Origin: Candidatus Omnitrophota bacterium
GTDB lineage: Bacteria; Omnitrophota; Gorgyraeia; JAUYCX01
Length of the DNA: 64,000 nucleotides
Direction of reading: 5' to 3'
Assembly (NCBI GenBank): GCA_030692045.1
Contig: JAUYCX010000095.1
Coordinates: forward strand, 1-64,000
Translations under genes and position numbers: made by a program
In this document: piece by piece, positions 53,010 to 61,023 of the stretch
How the letters are laid out: the number at the start of each line of letters is the position of its first letter
How positions within the stretch are numbered: the first letter of the stretch is position 1
The notes under the pieces: model-generated
Seen by the model: only the letters and a program-made list of their open reading frames with translations
The model's database searches: none
Told to the model about the DNA's origin: nothing

Positions 53010-53262
53010 TCAGCGCACAACTTATGGAGTCGTAATTCTTCTTTTTAGAGACATAAGTTGTATGCGCGAATTAAACCCAGCACTTATTTTACTGAGAGTG
53101 CTTATATTCTGAAAAAAACAGTTATTTTTGAATAATCCCTTTACTCTATTGACACTGCCGTTGGTAAAATAAGTGCTGGGTCAAATTCAGACACGGCCTT
53201 CGGCCTATAACTTATGTCGTCCGCCACAAATATTGGCGGACTCCATAAGTTAAGTGCTCATT
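53005..53262 (+). repeat. family A composite hairpin element, copy A6
   Basis: H1 (53005-53075) has TTTAAT/ATTAAA-type arms, a CA/GA loop (one base changed from GA), GCGC, CAACTTATG/CATAAGTTG and a GA/GA loop. H2 (53076-53180) is CCCAGCACTTATTTT with its complement. H3 (53181-53262) carries two inserted modules, GGCC-TTC-GGCC and TCCGCCA/TGGCGGA. It starts in the hydG stop codon and ends two bases before the HypC-HydE ATG. Confidence 0.85.
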
Positions 53263-53264
53263 CG

Positions 53265-54443
53265 ATGTGTTACTCCATACCCGGAAAAATCTTAGAAATA
53301 AAAGACAATATTGTTACAGTTGACTATTTTGGCGAAAGAAAAAAAGCCAAAAATGAATTCTTAGACTTGTCAATTGGTGACTATATTTATGCCCAGGCAG
53401 GATTTGTCATACAAAGGATTACAGCTAATGAAGCAAGCGCCTCATTAGAGACATGGAAAGAGCTTTTTTTTAAACTGCGCGAAATTGATTTGCGCCTGGC
53501 CAAAGCACCTAAAAACTTATATCAGATTGCCAACAATATTCGTCAAAAGCACTTAGGCAATTCTTGTTGTGTGCATGGGATTATAGAATTCTCCAACTAC
53601 TGCCGTAATGATTGTCTCTACTGTGGTTTAAGAAAAAGCAATTCCTCACTTTCCCGTTACAGAATGAGCCCTGATGAAATAATTGCAGCTGTAGAATTGA
53701 GTGCCAAAGAATTGGGATTTAAGGCCTTAGTTTTGCAATCAGGAGAAGACCTCTATTATGACGATGATATGCTTGTGGGAATCATTAAAGGAATTCTAAA
53801 AAAAAATGCAGTCTTTTTAAGTCTAAGTATTGGAGAAAAAGATATTGTTACATACAAAAAACTTTATGAGGCAGGTGCAAGGGGGCTGCTTTTACGTTTT
53901 GAAACGAGTAACCCATCTTTATATTCCAAGATGCGGCCAGGTTTTTTTCTAGAAAATCGTCTCGAGCTAATTAAACAATTACGCAAAATGGGTTTTTTAA
54001 TTATGACTGGTTTTCTTATTGGCTTGCCCCAACAAAGTGAGCAGGATATTTTAAAAGATATTGAACAAACCCATTCTTTAGGGGCTGATATGTTTTCCTT
54101 CGGTCCGTTTATTCCTCATCCGCAAACTCCTTTAGAAAATTCCGTTTCTCCTTCGCTTGGTTTGGTTTTAAACACGATTGCCCAAGCACGCATTCTTAAT
54201 CCCGAGGCAAAAATTCTCGTAACCACCTCTTTAGAAACGCTGGACAAAGAAAATGGAGCCAGGCTCGGCCTTCTTTCAGGCGGAAATTCTTTGATGATTA
54301 ATCTAACACCAGAAAAATACCGCAAGCTCTATGAGATTTATCCTAACCGCGCTGGAATTGATTTGGATCTGAAAAAGAGGATTAATCAGGTGGTTGAATT
54401 ATTGCATTCCCTTGGCAGAGCACCTACGGATTTAGGGATTTAG
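53265..54443 (+). CDS. hydE: HypC-HydE fusion protein
   Basis: A 392-residue fusion. Residues 1 to about 78 form a HypC/HupF domain starting MCYSIPGKILEI, with the essential Cys2. At the place of the conserved HypC histidine (H51 in E. coli) there is Gln44 in AQAGF. Residues about 82-392 are HydE: SAM cluster CRNDCLYC (C113, C117, C120), FSNYC start and GPFIPHPQTPL. HydE is the radical-SAM maturase acting on the iron-cysteine product of HydG. I chose the ATG at 53265 because HypC needs Met-Cys; an upstream ATG reads repeat DNA. HypC belongs to [NiFe] maturation, so the fusion bridges two pathways. Confidence 0.92.
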   Translation: MCYSIPGKILEIKDNIVTVDYFGERKKAKNEFLDLSIGDYIYAQAGFVIQRITANEASASLETWKELFFKLREIDLRLAKAPKNLYQIANNIRQKHLGNSCCVHGIIEFSNYCRNDCLYCGLRKSNSSLSRYRMSPDEIIAAVELSAKELGFKALVLQSGEDLYYDDDMLVGIIKGILKKNAVFLSLSIGEKDIVTYKKLYEAGARGLLLRFETSNPSLYSKMRPGFFLENRLELIKQLRKMGFLIMTGFLIGLPQQSEQDILKDIEQTHSLGADMFSFGPFIPHPQTPLENSVSPSLGLVLNTIAQARILNPEAKILVTTSLETLDKENGARLGLLSGGNSLMINLTPEKYRKLYEIYPNRAGIDLDLKKRINQVVELLHSLGRAPTDLGI

Positions 54444-54495
54444 TTTTCCGCTCGCTGTCAAACTTCTCCCGCACTGTATTTTTATAAAAGTTTTA

Positions 54496-54530
54496 AAAAC
54501 GGGTGTCTTGGTTTGACAGGACCCGTTTTA
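54496..54530 (+). terminator. intrinsic terminator after hydE
   Basis: AAAACGGGT (54496-54504) pairs with ACCCGTTTT (54521-54529) around a 16-base loop. The T run is short. It would end the 16-kb hydrogenase transcription unit. Confidence 0.65.
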
Positions 54531-54582
54531 TGATTGAATTACGTGATAAGTTAAATAATTCTTGCCAAAACTCCTTCTGAGT

Positions 54583-54593
54583 TATAATATAAT
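54583..54593 (+). promoter_or_regulatory. possible -10 region of padR
   Basis: Two overlapping TATAAT hexamers (54583-54588, 54588-54593) follow TTGCCA at 54562-54567 with spacers of 15 and 20 bp, neither ideal. They lie 38-48 bp before the padR ATG. Confidence 0.4.
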
Positions 54594-54630
54594 TTAAATT
54601 CTTAAAACATTAAGAAGATTTTAAAATAAT

Positions 54631-55146
54631 ATGAACGAACAGGAATTATTATTTTTGGGCTTGCTTAAGGCCGGGCCAAAGCATGGTTATGAGATTAAGC
54701 GTCTGCTTAAAGATACTCTTATGCCGTTTATCAGCTTAGATATAAAATCTATTTATTATCCCTTAAAAAAGATGGAAGAAAAGGGTTTGATTGCCAAATA
54801 TGCGGGCCGCGAAGGCAATTTTCCCGAAAAACACATTTATAGCCTTACCCCTAAAGGAGAAAAAAGATTTGATTCAATTCTAAATGAGAGTTTTTTAACC
54901 ATTAAACGACCTTATTTTAATATCGACCTGTCCTTGTATTTCTTGCCTTATGCAAAACCGCAAATTGCCAAGCGTAGATTTCGCGCAAGAGTTTTATTTT
55001 TAAGAAGGATTAAAAGAGAACTGGCAGCCCTTAAAAAAAATCTAAAGCCAGAAATAAAACACTTGGGCGTTATCTTGGAGCACAATATTGACCTGGTTCA
55101 AGCAGAGATAAAATCTATTTCCCGCCTGATTAAAGCCATTCTTTAG
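54631..55146 (+). CDS. PadR-family transcriptional regulator
   Basis: A 171-residue PadR regulator: N-terminal winged helix (about 1-80, with LLKAGPKHGYEIKRLL and YYPLKKMEEKGLI) and a C-terminal helical dimerisation region rich in basic residues. PadR proteins bind palindromic operators as dimers. A perfect 24-bp palindrome at 55273-55296 just downstream is the natural candidate, so it likely represses the acyl-CoA ligase operon. Its inducer is unknown. Confidence 0.9.
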   Translation: MNEQELLFLGLLKAGPKHGYEIKRLLKDTLMPFISLDIKSIYYPLKKMEEKGLIAKYAGREGNFPEKHIYSLTPKGEKRFDSILNESFLTIKRPYFNIDLSLYFLPYAKPQIAKRRFRARVLFLRRIKRELAALKKNLKPEIKHLGVILEHNIDLVQAEIKSISRLIKAIL

Positions 55147-55181
55147 TTTACTTCCCTGTTATTTAAAAATATTAAAAAAAA

Positions 55182-55249
55182 CTTGCGCCGCAAAAGTATT
55201 TGCTGCATCAAACAAAATTTTAACGCTAGTTAGCAAATTTTGCTTGACA
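55182..55249 (+). repeat. family D palindromic promoter element, copy D2
   Basis: The same 68-bp layout as D1: CTTGCG, hairpin GCCGCAAA/TTTGCTGC (55187-55206), then TCAAACAAAATTT/AAATTTTGCTTGA (55208-55247) with a GCTA-GT-TAGC tip, ending in TTGACA. Arms differ from D1 mostly by paired changes, and one mismatch is present in each hairpin. Confidence 0.78.
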
Positions 55250-55271
55250 AAATTAAAAAATATATTAAAAT
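55244..55271 (+). promoter_or_regulatory. promoter of the acyl-CoA ligase operon
   Basis: TTGACA (55244-55249) and TAAAAT (55266-55271) are 16 bp apart, the same spacing as in the hydrogenase promoter. The -35 box lies in the end of hairpin D2, and the operator palindrome begins one base after the -10. Confidence 0.65.
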
Positions 55272-55272
55272 C

Positions 55273-55296
55273 TAACTAGTAAAATTTTACTAGTTA
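55273..55296. promoter_or_regulatory. 24-bp perfect palindrome, likely PadR operator
   Basis: TAACTAGTAAAA and its exact complement TTTTACTAGTTA form a perfect palindrome over the expected transcription start. A dimeric repressor bound here would block initiation. The PadR gene just upstream is the likely source of that repressor. Confidence 0.65.
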
Positions 55297-55312
55297 AAGG
55301 ATTTAAACTAAG

Positions 55313-56809
55313 ATGAAAGTCTCCCAGATACTGCAAGATACAGCAAAAAGTCTTTCTGAAAAACCCGCGATATTCTTCAAAGAGGATAAAATTACCTTTA
55401 GAGAATTAGCTGAGAAGTCAAATCAGCTTGCCTGCGGTTTAAAGAAATTAGGCGTTAAAAAAGGCGATAAAATTGCCCTTTTTCTGCCTAACTGGCCAGA
55501 GTATATTTATAGCTATTTAGCTGTTTTTATTTTAGGAGCTGTGGCAGTGCCATTAGATTTAATGCTTAGACAGGAAGAATTGGAGGCCTGTTTAATCCAT
55601 TCTGAAGCAAAAGTGCTTATTAGCGTAACATCTGCTCATATTTCTTTGGAAGTCCTGCAGAAAAACATTCTTAGTTTAGAAAGCATTATTCTCTGTAATG
55701 AGAAAAGAGAAGGTTTTTTATCATTTGAAGAGATTCTAGAAGAACCAAAAGCACAAATAAATTGCCAATTTGAGCAAGATAGTCCGGCTTTAATTATGTA
55801 TACCTCAGGCACAACCGGCAGGCCAAAAGGTGTGGTGCTTAATTATCGCCATCTAAATGGCTCGCCTGAGGCAATGAAATATTTTGTAGACTTAAATCAG
55901 AAAGATGTAAAAATTTCTAGCCTTCCCTTAAGCCACATCGCAGGCTTAATATATATCCAAAATTGCATTATTTTTGGGATAAGCCTCGTGTTAATGGAGA
56001 GGTTTTCTCCTTTAGAATTTTTAAAAAATATCCAGAATTATAGAGTTACCTGTTTTCATATTGTTCCCTCGATGTATTTGGCACTTTTACAGGTTAAGGA
56101 AATCGAGAATTTCGATTTAAGCAGTCTTAGATGGATTGTAGTTTTTGGCGCACCCTCAAGTCCAGAAATCTTAAAGAAATTTCATCAATATTGTCCGAAT
56201 GCGCATTTTTTGAATGGCTGGGGTCTAACTGAAACTTGTCCTCCTAATACAGTAATTCCTTTAGGATGCAATAGGATAGAAAGTGTGGGAAAACCAGCGC
56301 CCTGGTATGAAATAAAAATTTTCGAGGAAAACGATAAAGAAGTGCCAACTGGAGAGGTAGGAGAAGTTGTGATTAAGGGTTGGATTGTAATGCAGGGTTA
56401 TTACAAAGATGAAGAGGCAACTGCACAGGTTTTAAGGGATGGTTGGTTTCATACCGGTGATTTAGGCAGGTTTGACAATGAGGGATTTTTGTATATTGTG
56501 GGCAGAAAAAAAGAGATGATTAAGGTTTCTGGACAGATTGTTTATGCGCCTGAGGTGGAAGCTGCACTTTATAAGAATACTGCAATTGTTGAAGCAGCGG
56601 TAATAGGCATCCCTGATAAAATGCGCGGAGAATTGGTTAAGGCATTTGTAGTTTTAAAACCCGGACAATTGCTTAAGGAAGAAGATCTGCGCTATTTTTG
56701 TCGGGAGCATCTGGCTCATTTTAAAGTGCCGCATGAGGTGGAATTTAGAGAAAACTTGCCAAAGAATCGCGCTGGAAAGATTGATAAGGAAGTTTTAAAG
56801 AATTCCTAG
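55313..56809 (+). CDS. AMP-forming acyl-CoA ligase
   Basis: A 498-residue ANL-superfamily enzyme that activates a carboxylic acid to its CoA thioester with ATP. YTSGTTGRPKG is the P-loop; GWGLTETCP, TGDLGRFD and the late lysine in NRAGKIDKE are all in place. Substrate is not evident; closest in style are medium/long-chain or aryl ligases. It heads a PadR-controlled operon with nucleoside salvage enzymes and an aldehyde dehydrogenase, so it might take up the acid made by the latter. Confidence 0.9.
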   Translation: MKVSQILQDTAKSLSEKPAIFFKEDKITFRELAEKSNQLACGLKKLGVKKGDKIALFLPNWPEYIYSYLAVFILGAVAVPLDLMLRQEELEACLIHSEAKVLISVTSAHISLEVLQKNILSLESIILCNEKREGFLSFEEILEEPKAQINCQFEQDSPALIMYTSGTTGRPKGVVLNYRHLNGSPEAMKYFVDLNQKDVKISSLPLSHIAGLIYIQNCIIFGISLVLMERFSPLEFLKNIQNYRVTCFHIVPSMYLALLQVKEIENFDLSSLRWIVVFGAPSSPEILKKFHQYCPNAHFLNGWGLTETCPPNTVIPLGCNRIESVGKPAPWYEIKIFEENDKEVPTGEVGEVVIKGWIVMQGYYKDEEATAQVLRDGWFHTGDLGRFDNEGFLYIVGRKKEMIKVSGQIVYAPEVEAALYKNTAIVEAAVIGIPDKMRGELVKAFVVLKPGQLLKEEDLRYFCREHLAHFKVPHEVEFRENLPKNRAGKIDKEVLKNS

Positions 56810-56833
56810 TTCAAAAAGAAAGGAAGACTAGAA

Positions 56834-57583
56834 ATGCCAATGCAAAAAGAGATCCATTTAACTGCCCAGGATTTAATGGCTATGGTGCAGTTAAGGCCTC
56901 AAGATGTAGGCAAATACGCAATTGTGCCAGGCCCTGTGGACAGGTTGCAAGCCATACTTAAGAAGTTAGAAAATCCAGTGCGCAATTTTTCTTTTATGGA
57001 ATATTCAATGTACACAGGGAATTTAAACGGGATAAAGGTTACTGCGATGAATGGCGGGAGATTTTCCCCTGACACGGCAATCACTACTGAAATAATTTGC
57101 GAAAGTCAAATACCACACATTATCAGAATCGGCAGTTGCGGGGCGCTACGTGAAGATATAAAAGTAGGAGATTTGATTGTTGTTGATGCAGCCTTAAGAG
57201 GCGATGGTGTAACTCCATATTATGTGGAGAAGGATTTTAATACGGTTTCTGATAAAGATTTAACTGAGAATATTTTAGAGGTTATAAAATCAACTGGCAA
57301 AACAGTGCATACAGGCGGTTGCTGGACAACTGATGCGCTTTTACAAGAAACTAAACACAGGGTTAATCAGGCAGTTAAAAAAGGTGCAATTGCTGTTGAT
57401 ATGGTTACATCTACATTGCTAACTATTTGCCAGCTTAAGAAGGTTAAAGCAGCTGTAATTTTGGCAGTAAGTGACAACATCATCACGGGAGAATTAGGCT
57501 TTGTAAACCCAATGTACTATATGGCAGAGTCAGCAATGATAGATATTGCTTTAAATACCATCAAAAAATTAGAGGGTAAATAA
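56834..57583 (+). CDS. nucleoside phosphorylase (PNP/UDP family)
   Basis: A 249-residue phosphorylase. VPGPVDR (phosphate), MNGGRFSPDT and RIGSCGAL are family motifs. At the ribose-binding site the usual MExA/MES glutamate is replaced: the sequence reads DMVTSTL with valine. SDN near the C-terminus is the purine-site aspartate. Given the isomerase and aldolase that follow, the substrate may be 5'-deoxyadenosine or methylthioadenosine, but the Glu to Val change leaves this open. Confidence 0.85.
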   Translation: MPMQKEIHLTAQDLMAMVQLRPQDVGKYAIVPGPVDRLQAILKKLENPVRNFSFMEYSMYTGNLNGIKVTAMNGGRFSPDTAITTEIICESQIPHIIRIGSCGALREDIKVGDLIVVDAALRGDGVTPYYVEKDFNTVSDKDLTENILEVIKSTGKTVHTGGCWTTDALLQETKHRVNQAVKKGAIAVDMVTSTLLTICQLKKVKAAVILAVSDNIITGELGFVNPMYYMAESAMIDIALNTIKKLEGK

Positions 57584-57589
57584 ATTTCT

Positions 57590-58525
57590 ATGAAGGAATC
57601 ACCTTTATTTTGGCCAGTAAGGTTTAAGGATAATACTATTTATATCCTTGATGAGAGCCTGTTACCCCACAAAGCTACTTACATAAAGGTAAAGGATTAT
57701 AAGGGCGCTTGTTGGGCAATAAAAGAAATGAAGACGCTCGCAGTGGGTCAAGTGTTACTCGTTCTTTATACCTTCCTTTTGGTGATTAAGAAGAATAAAC
57801 TTAAGAGTAATTTGCTTCACATTTTAGAAAACGTTGCGAAGAATATCAATGATACTCGCCCCACAATTTCCCTAAAATCCTTAACAGATATGGTTCTTGT
57901 TTGGGCAAAAACACCAGCTTGTTTAGAAAATAACATTCTGGGATTTTTAGCGTCGCTAAAAAACAAGCGTATTGCTCAGGCAAAAGAAGCGAGCGCCTTA
58001 ATTAAAGACAATGATGTAATTTTAACTTATTGCAATGTCAGCGGTCTGATGCCTTTGATGGGAAATTTCTGCAGATTGCAAAAAAAAGAAATAAGTTTTT
58101 ATGTGGCTGAAACCAGGCCATATTTGCAAGGCTCTCGCTTAACTGCCTGGGAATTAAAAAAACAGGGCTTTGATGTTACCATTATTGCTGACAATATGGT
58201 AGCCAAGGTTTTATCCGAAGGTAAGATTAATAAGGTAATCGTGGGCGCTGACCACTTGGCTCAAAACGGAGATATTGCCAATAAAATTGGCACCTATCAG
58301 ATTGCTATCTTAGCCAAATATTTTAGAATACCTTTTTATGTTTTGTGTCCTCCCAAAGCTTCGACAAAAACCGGCAAAGATATTAAAATTGAAATCCGTC
58401 CGGAAAAAGAATTATTGGAGTATTCAGGGATTCGAATTGCTCCCAAGGGTGTTAAGGCTTATTATCCGGCATTTGATATTACTCCCAATGAATTAATTAC
58501 TAAACATATTTATTTGAAGGTTTAG
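57590..58525 (+). CDS. MtnA-like (eIF2B-alpha family) sugar-phosphate isomerase
   Basis: A 311-residue isomerase of the methylthioribose-1-phosphate / ribose-1,5-bisphosphate isomerase group. The catalytic cysteine is in TYCNVSGL (His of the usual THCN is Tyr here). ETRPYLQGSRLTAWEL and GADHLAQNGDIANKIGTY carry the catalytic aspartate and sugar-phosphate site. It would turn 5-deoxyribose-1-phosphate or methylthioribose-1-phosphate into the ribulose form for the aldolase next door. Confidence 0.87.
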   Translation: MKESPLFWPVRFKDNTIYILDESLLPHKATYIKVKDYKGACWAIKEMKTLAVGQVLLVLYTFLLVIKKNKLKSNLLHILENVAKNINDTRPTISLKSLTDMVLVWAKTPACLENNILGFLASLKNKRIAQAKEASALIKDNDVILTYCNVSGLMPLMGNFCRLQKKEISFYVAETRPYLQGSRLTAWELKKQGFDVTIIADNMVAKVLSEGKINKVIVGADHLAQNGDIANKIGTYQIAILAKYFRIPFYVLCPPKASTKTGKDIKIEIRPEKELLEYSGIRIAPKGVKAYYPAFDITPNELITKHIYLKV

Positions 58526-58527
58526 AG

Positions 58528-59532
58528 ATGGAAGAAGGACAATTAAAAAATGAAATAAAAACAATCGGTCAACTGCTTTGGCAAAAGAACTTAGTTTCCG
58601 GCAGGAATGGAAATATAAGTTGTCGTGTGGATAGCCAGAAATTTTTATTGAGTTGCCATGGAAGTAGCTTAGGTTTTTTAAAACATAAAGATTTACTTTT
58701 AATGGATATGGATGGTAATGCCTTGGAAGAAGGCGAGGTTTCTACAGAGAAGAATTTGCATCTTGCAATTTATAAAAATATTCCTGCTATAAAAGCAGTA
58801 ATACACACGCACACTCCCTATATCAATAGCTATTTTTCAGTTAATGAAAAGTTATTGCCATTCACATTTGAAACCAAACTCTATTTAGGAGAAGTTAGGG
58901 CAGTTGCTCAAGATACACCCTCGGTTACCCAAATTGAACCAGTAATCGAGTCATTAAAGAAGAATAATATTTTAGTAATCAAAAATCATGGAGTTGTAGC
59001 TGTGGGTGAGAATTTGTGGGATTGTTTTTTTCTTATTCAGGCTTTAGAAGAAGCGGTGATGACGGAAGCTTTAAAAAAGATTTTTGAAGAAAAAACATTA
59101 GATAATCAGCAAGTACAAAATATAGGTTCGTTGCCAGAGCATAAATCAAACAAGAAATTTAAAATTTTTTCCAGAGAACAAATAGATTATATCGTTAAGT
59201 TGGCAAATGAAGATAAACAATTAGAAGAGTTAGGTAAAAGCACTGTCTTAACCACAAATCTGGCAGTTAAGATGGATGAAACAGGCCAGGTTTATAGTTT
59301 TCAGTTTGAAAACGGAAAAATTGTAAAAATCGGAAATGCCGAGCAAGTAGAATTTCTTATTTCTGGTCCAAAACAAGTTTGGCAACAGATTTTTAATCGC
59401 GAGCTCGACCCTTTTGTTGCCACAACCCAAAAGAAGCTTAAATTAAAAGGCGATTTTGCCAAGATTTCCCAATGGTATGTTCCTTTTAGCCGCTTGTTTG
59501 AACTCTGGCAAAATGTGCCGGTAGAGGATTAA
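58528..59532 (+). CDS. class II aldolase fused to an SCP2-like domain
   Basis: Residues 1 to about 195 form a class II (adducin/fuculose-phosphate type) aldolase: SGRNGNISCR, the STEKNLHLAIY acid region, zinc histidines in HTHTPY and a later H in KNHGVVAVG. Residues about 225-330 resemble an SCP2 sterol-carrier fold (YSFQFENGKIVKIG, LISGPKQVW). In the DHAP shunt such aldolases split 5-deoxyribulose- or methylthioribulose-1-phosphate to DHAP and an aldehyde. The SCP2-like tail is unusual; it might bind a hydrophobic ligand. Confidence 0.83.
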   Translation: MEEGQLKNEIKTIGQLLWQKNLVSGRNGNISCRVDSQKFLLSCHGSSLGFLKHKDLLLMDMDGNALEEGEVSTEKNLHLAIYKNIPAIKAVIHTHTPYINSYFSVNEKLLPFTFETKLYLGEVRAVAQDTPSVTQIEPVIESLKKNNILVIKNHGVVAVGENLWDCFFLIQALEEAVMTEALKKIFEEKTLDNQQVQNIGSLPEHKSNKKFKIFSREQIDYIVKLANEDKQLEELGKSTVLTTNLAVKMDETGQVYSFQFENGKIVKIGNAEQVEFLISGPKQVWQQIFNRELDPFVATTQKKLKLKGDFAKISQWYVPFSRLFELWQNVPVED

Positions 59533-59536
59533 ATTT

Positions 59537-61021
59537 ATGAAAAAATATCAAATGTATATAAATGGTGCTTTTTTTGAAGGCGCAAGAAAAGAAACTTTAG
59601 AAAGCATTAATCCTTCGAATGAAGAGGTGATTGCCAGTTTTCCCAAGGCCTCTTTGGAGGATGCACGAGAAGCTATTGATGTAGCACGGCTCGCATTTGA
59701 TAAAGGTGAATGGCCGTGTCTTTCTCACCAAGAAAGAGGCCAGTATCTATTAAAAATTGCTCAAGCTATTAGACAAGAAGCAAAGGCTTTATCTCAAATT
59801 GAAAGTATGTCTACCGGCAAAACCTTAAAACAAACAACCTTTATTGATATTCCTACTTGTGCCTCTACATTTGAATATTTTGCTTTTGTCGCATCTGAGT
59901 TAAAAGGTGAAACCATCCCTGTTCCAGCACCAGCTTTAAGCCTGACGCAAAGAGAGCCTACTGGAGTTGTTGCCAGTATTATTCCTTGGAACTATCCTTT
60001 GATAATGTTTGCTTGGAAAATAGCGCCTGCCTTGGCTTGTGGCAATACGGTTGTATTGAAGCCCTCGCAATTTGGGTGTCTATCTATTTTAGAATTGACT
60101 GCTTTGATTGATAAAATAGGGTTACCTAAGGGTGTAGTTAATGTCATTACAGGCGATGGTAAGGAATTAGGTCCAGAATTAGCAGCTAACCCTAAGGTAG
60201 ATATGATTTCATTTACTGGTTCTACTAATGTTGGTAAAGAGATTATGCGTTTAGCCAGTAATAACACTAAAAAAATTCATTTGGAATTGGGAGGTAAGTC
60301 TCCCAACATAGTTTTTGCTGACTGCGATTTAGAGGCAGCTTTAGGTGGAGCAATGTCAGCAATTTTTATGAATCAGGGTCAAATGTGCACTGCTGGTTCA
60401 CGGCTTTTGATTGAAGAAAGCATCCACGATAAATTCCTTAAATGTCTGATTGAAAAAACTAAGCGCCTTAAAATCGGCAACAGTTTAGATTACACAACAG
60501 ATTTTGGGCCACTTATTTCAAGGGAACATAGACAAAATGTCTTGAAATTTATTGAAACAGGCGTTAAGGAAAAAGCAAGTTTAGTTTGCGGTGGAAAAAT
60601 TCCATCAGCTGAACAATTCAAAAAAGGATTTTATTTAGAGCCAACAATTTTTGCTAATGTAGAAAATTCTATGACCATAGCTCAGGAAGAAATCTTTGGA
60701 CCGGTTTTATCAGTAATAAAGTTTACTTCAGTTGAAGAAGCCATAAAAATTGCCAATGACACAAAATACGGTTTGGCAGCAATGGTCTGGACAAAGGATT
60801 TAAACAAGGCAAATATGGTGGCCAAAAAATTACAGGTAGGCACAGTCTGGATAAATACATATGGAGGCTTTTACAATGAAGCTCCTTTTGGCGGATATAA
60901 GCAAAGCGGTATAGGAAGAGAGCTGGGCAAGGAAGGGCTTTGGGAATATACCCAATTAAAACATATTAACTTAGATTTAACAGAAGGCGGTAAAAGTTTA
61001 GTTACTACGTGGTTTGGATAA
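59537..61021 (+). CDS. NAD(P)-dependent aldehyde dehydrogenase
   Basis: A 494-residue ALDH. Catalytic cysteine in NQGQMCTAG, general-base glutamate in LELGGKSPN, IPWNYPL and FTGSTNVG for the cofactor are all intact. It would oxidise the aldehyde released by the aldolase (acetaldehyde or methylthioacetaldehyde) to the acid. Directly after the aldolase gene with 4 bp between. Confidence 0.92.
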   Translation: MKKYQMYINGAFFEGARKETLESINPSNEEVIASFPKASLEDAREAIDVARLAFDKGEWPCLSHQERGQYLLKIAQAIRQEAKALSQIESMSTGKTLKQTTFIDIPTCASTFEYFAFVASELKGETIPVPAPALSLTQREPTGVVASIIPWNYPLIMFAWKIAPALACGNTVVLKPSQFGCLSILELTALIDKIGLPKGVVNVITGDGKELGPELAANPKVDMISFTGSTNVGKEIMRLASNNTKKIHLELGGKSPNIVFADCDLEAALGGAMSAIFMNQGQMCTAGSRLLIEESIHDKFLKCLIEKTKRLKIGNSLDYTTDFGPLISREHRQNVLKFIETGVKEKASLVCGGKIPSAEQFKKGFYLEPTIFANVENSMTIAQEEIFGPVLSVIKFTSVEEAIKIANDTKYGLAAMVWTKDLNKANMVAKKLQVGTVWINTYGGFYNEAPFGGYKQSGIGRELGKEGLWEYTQLKHINLDLTEGGKSLVTTWFG

Positions 61022-61023
61022 TT

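Noticed and set aside
53214-53264. Longer N-terminus for the HypC-HydE protein
   Set aside because: It would translate repeat A6, and HypC domains need the Met-Cys N-terminus that starts at 53265.
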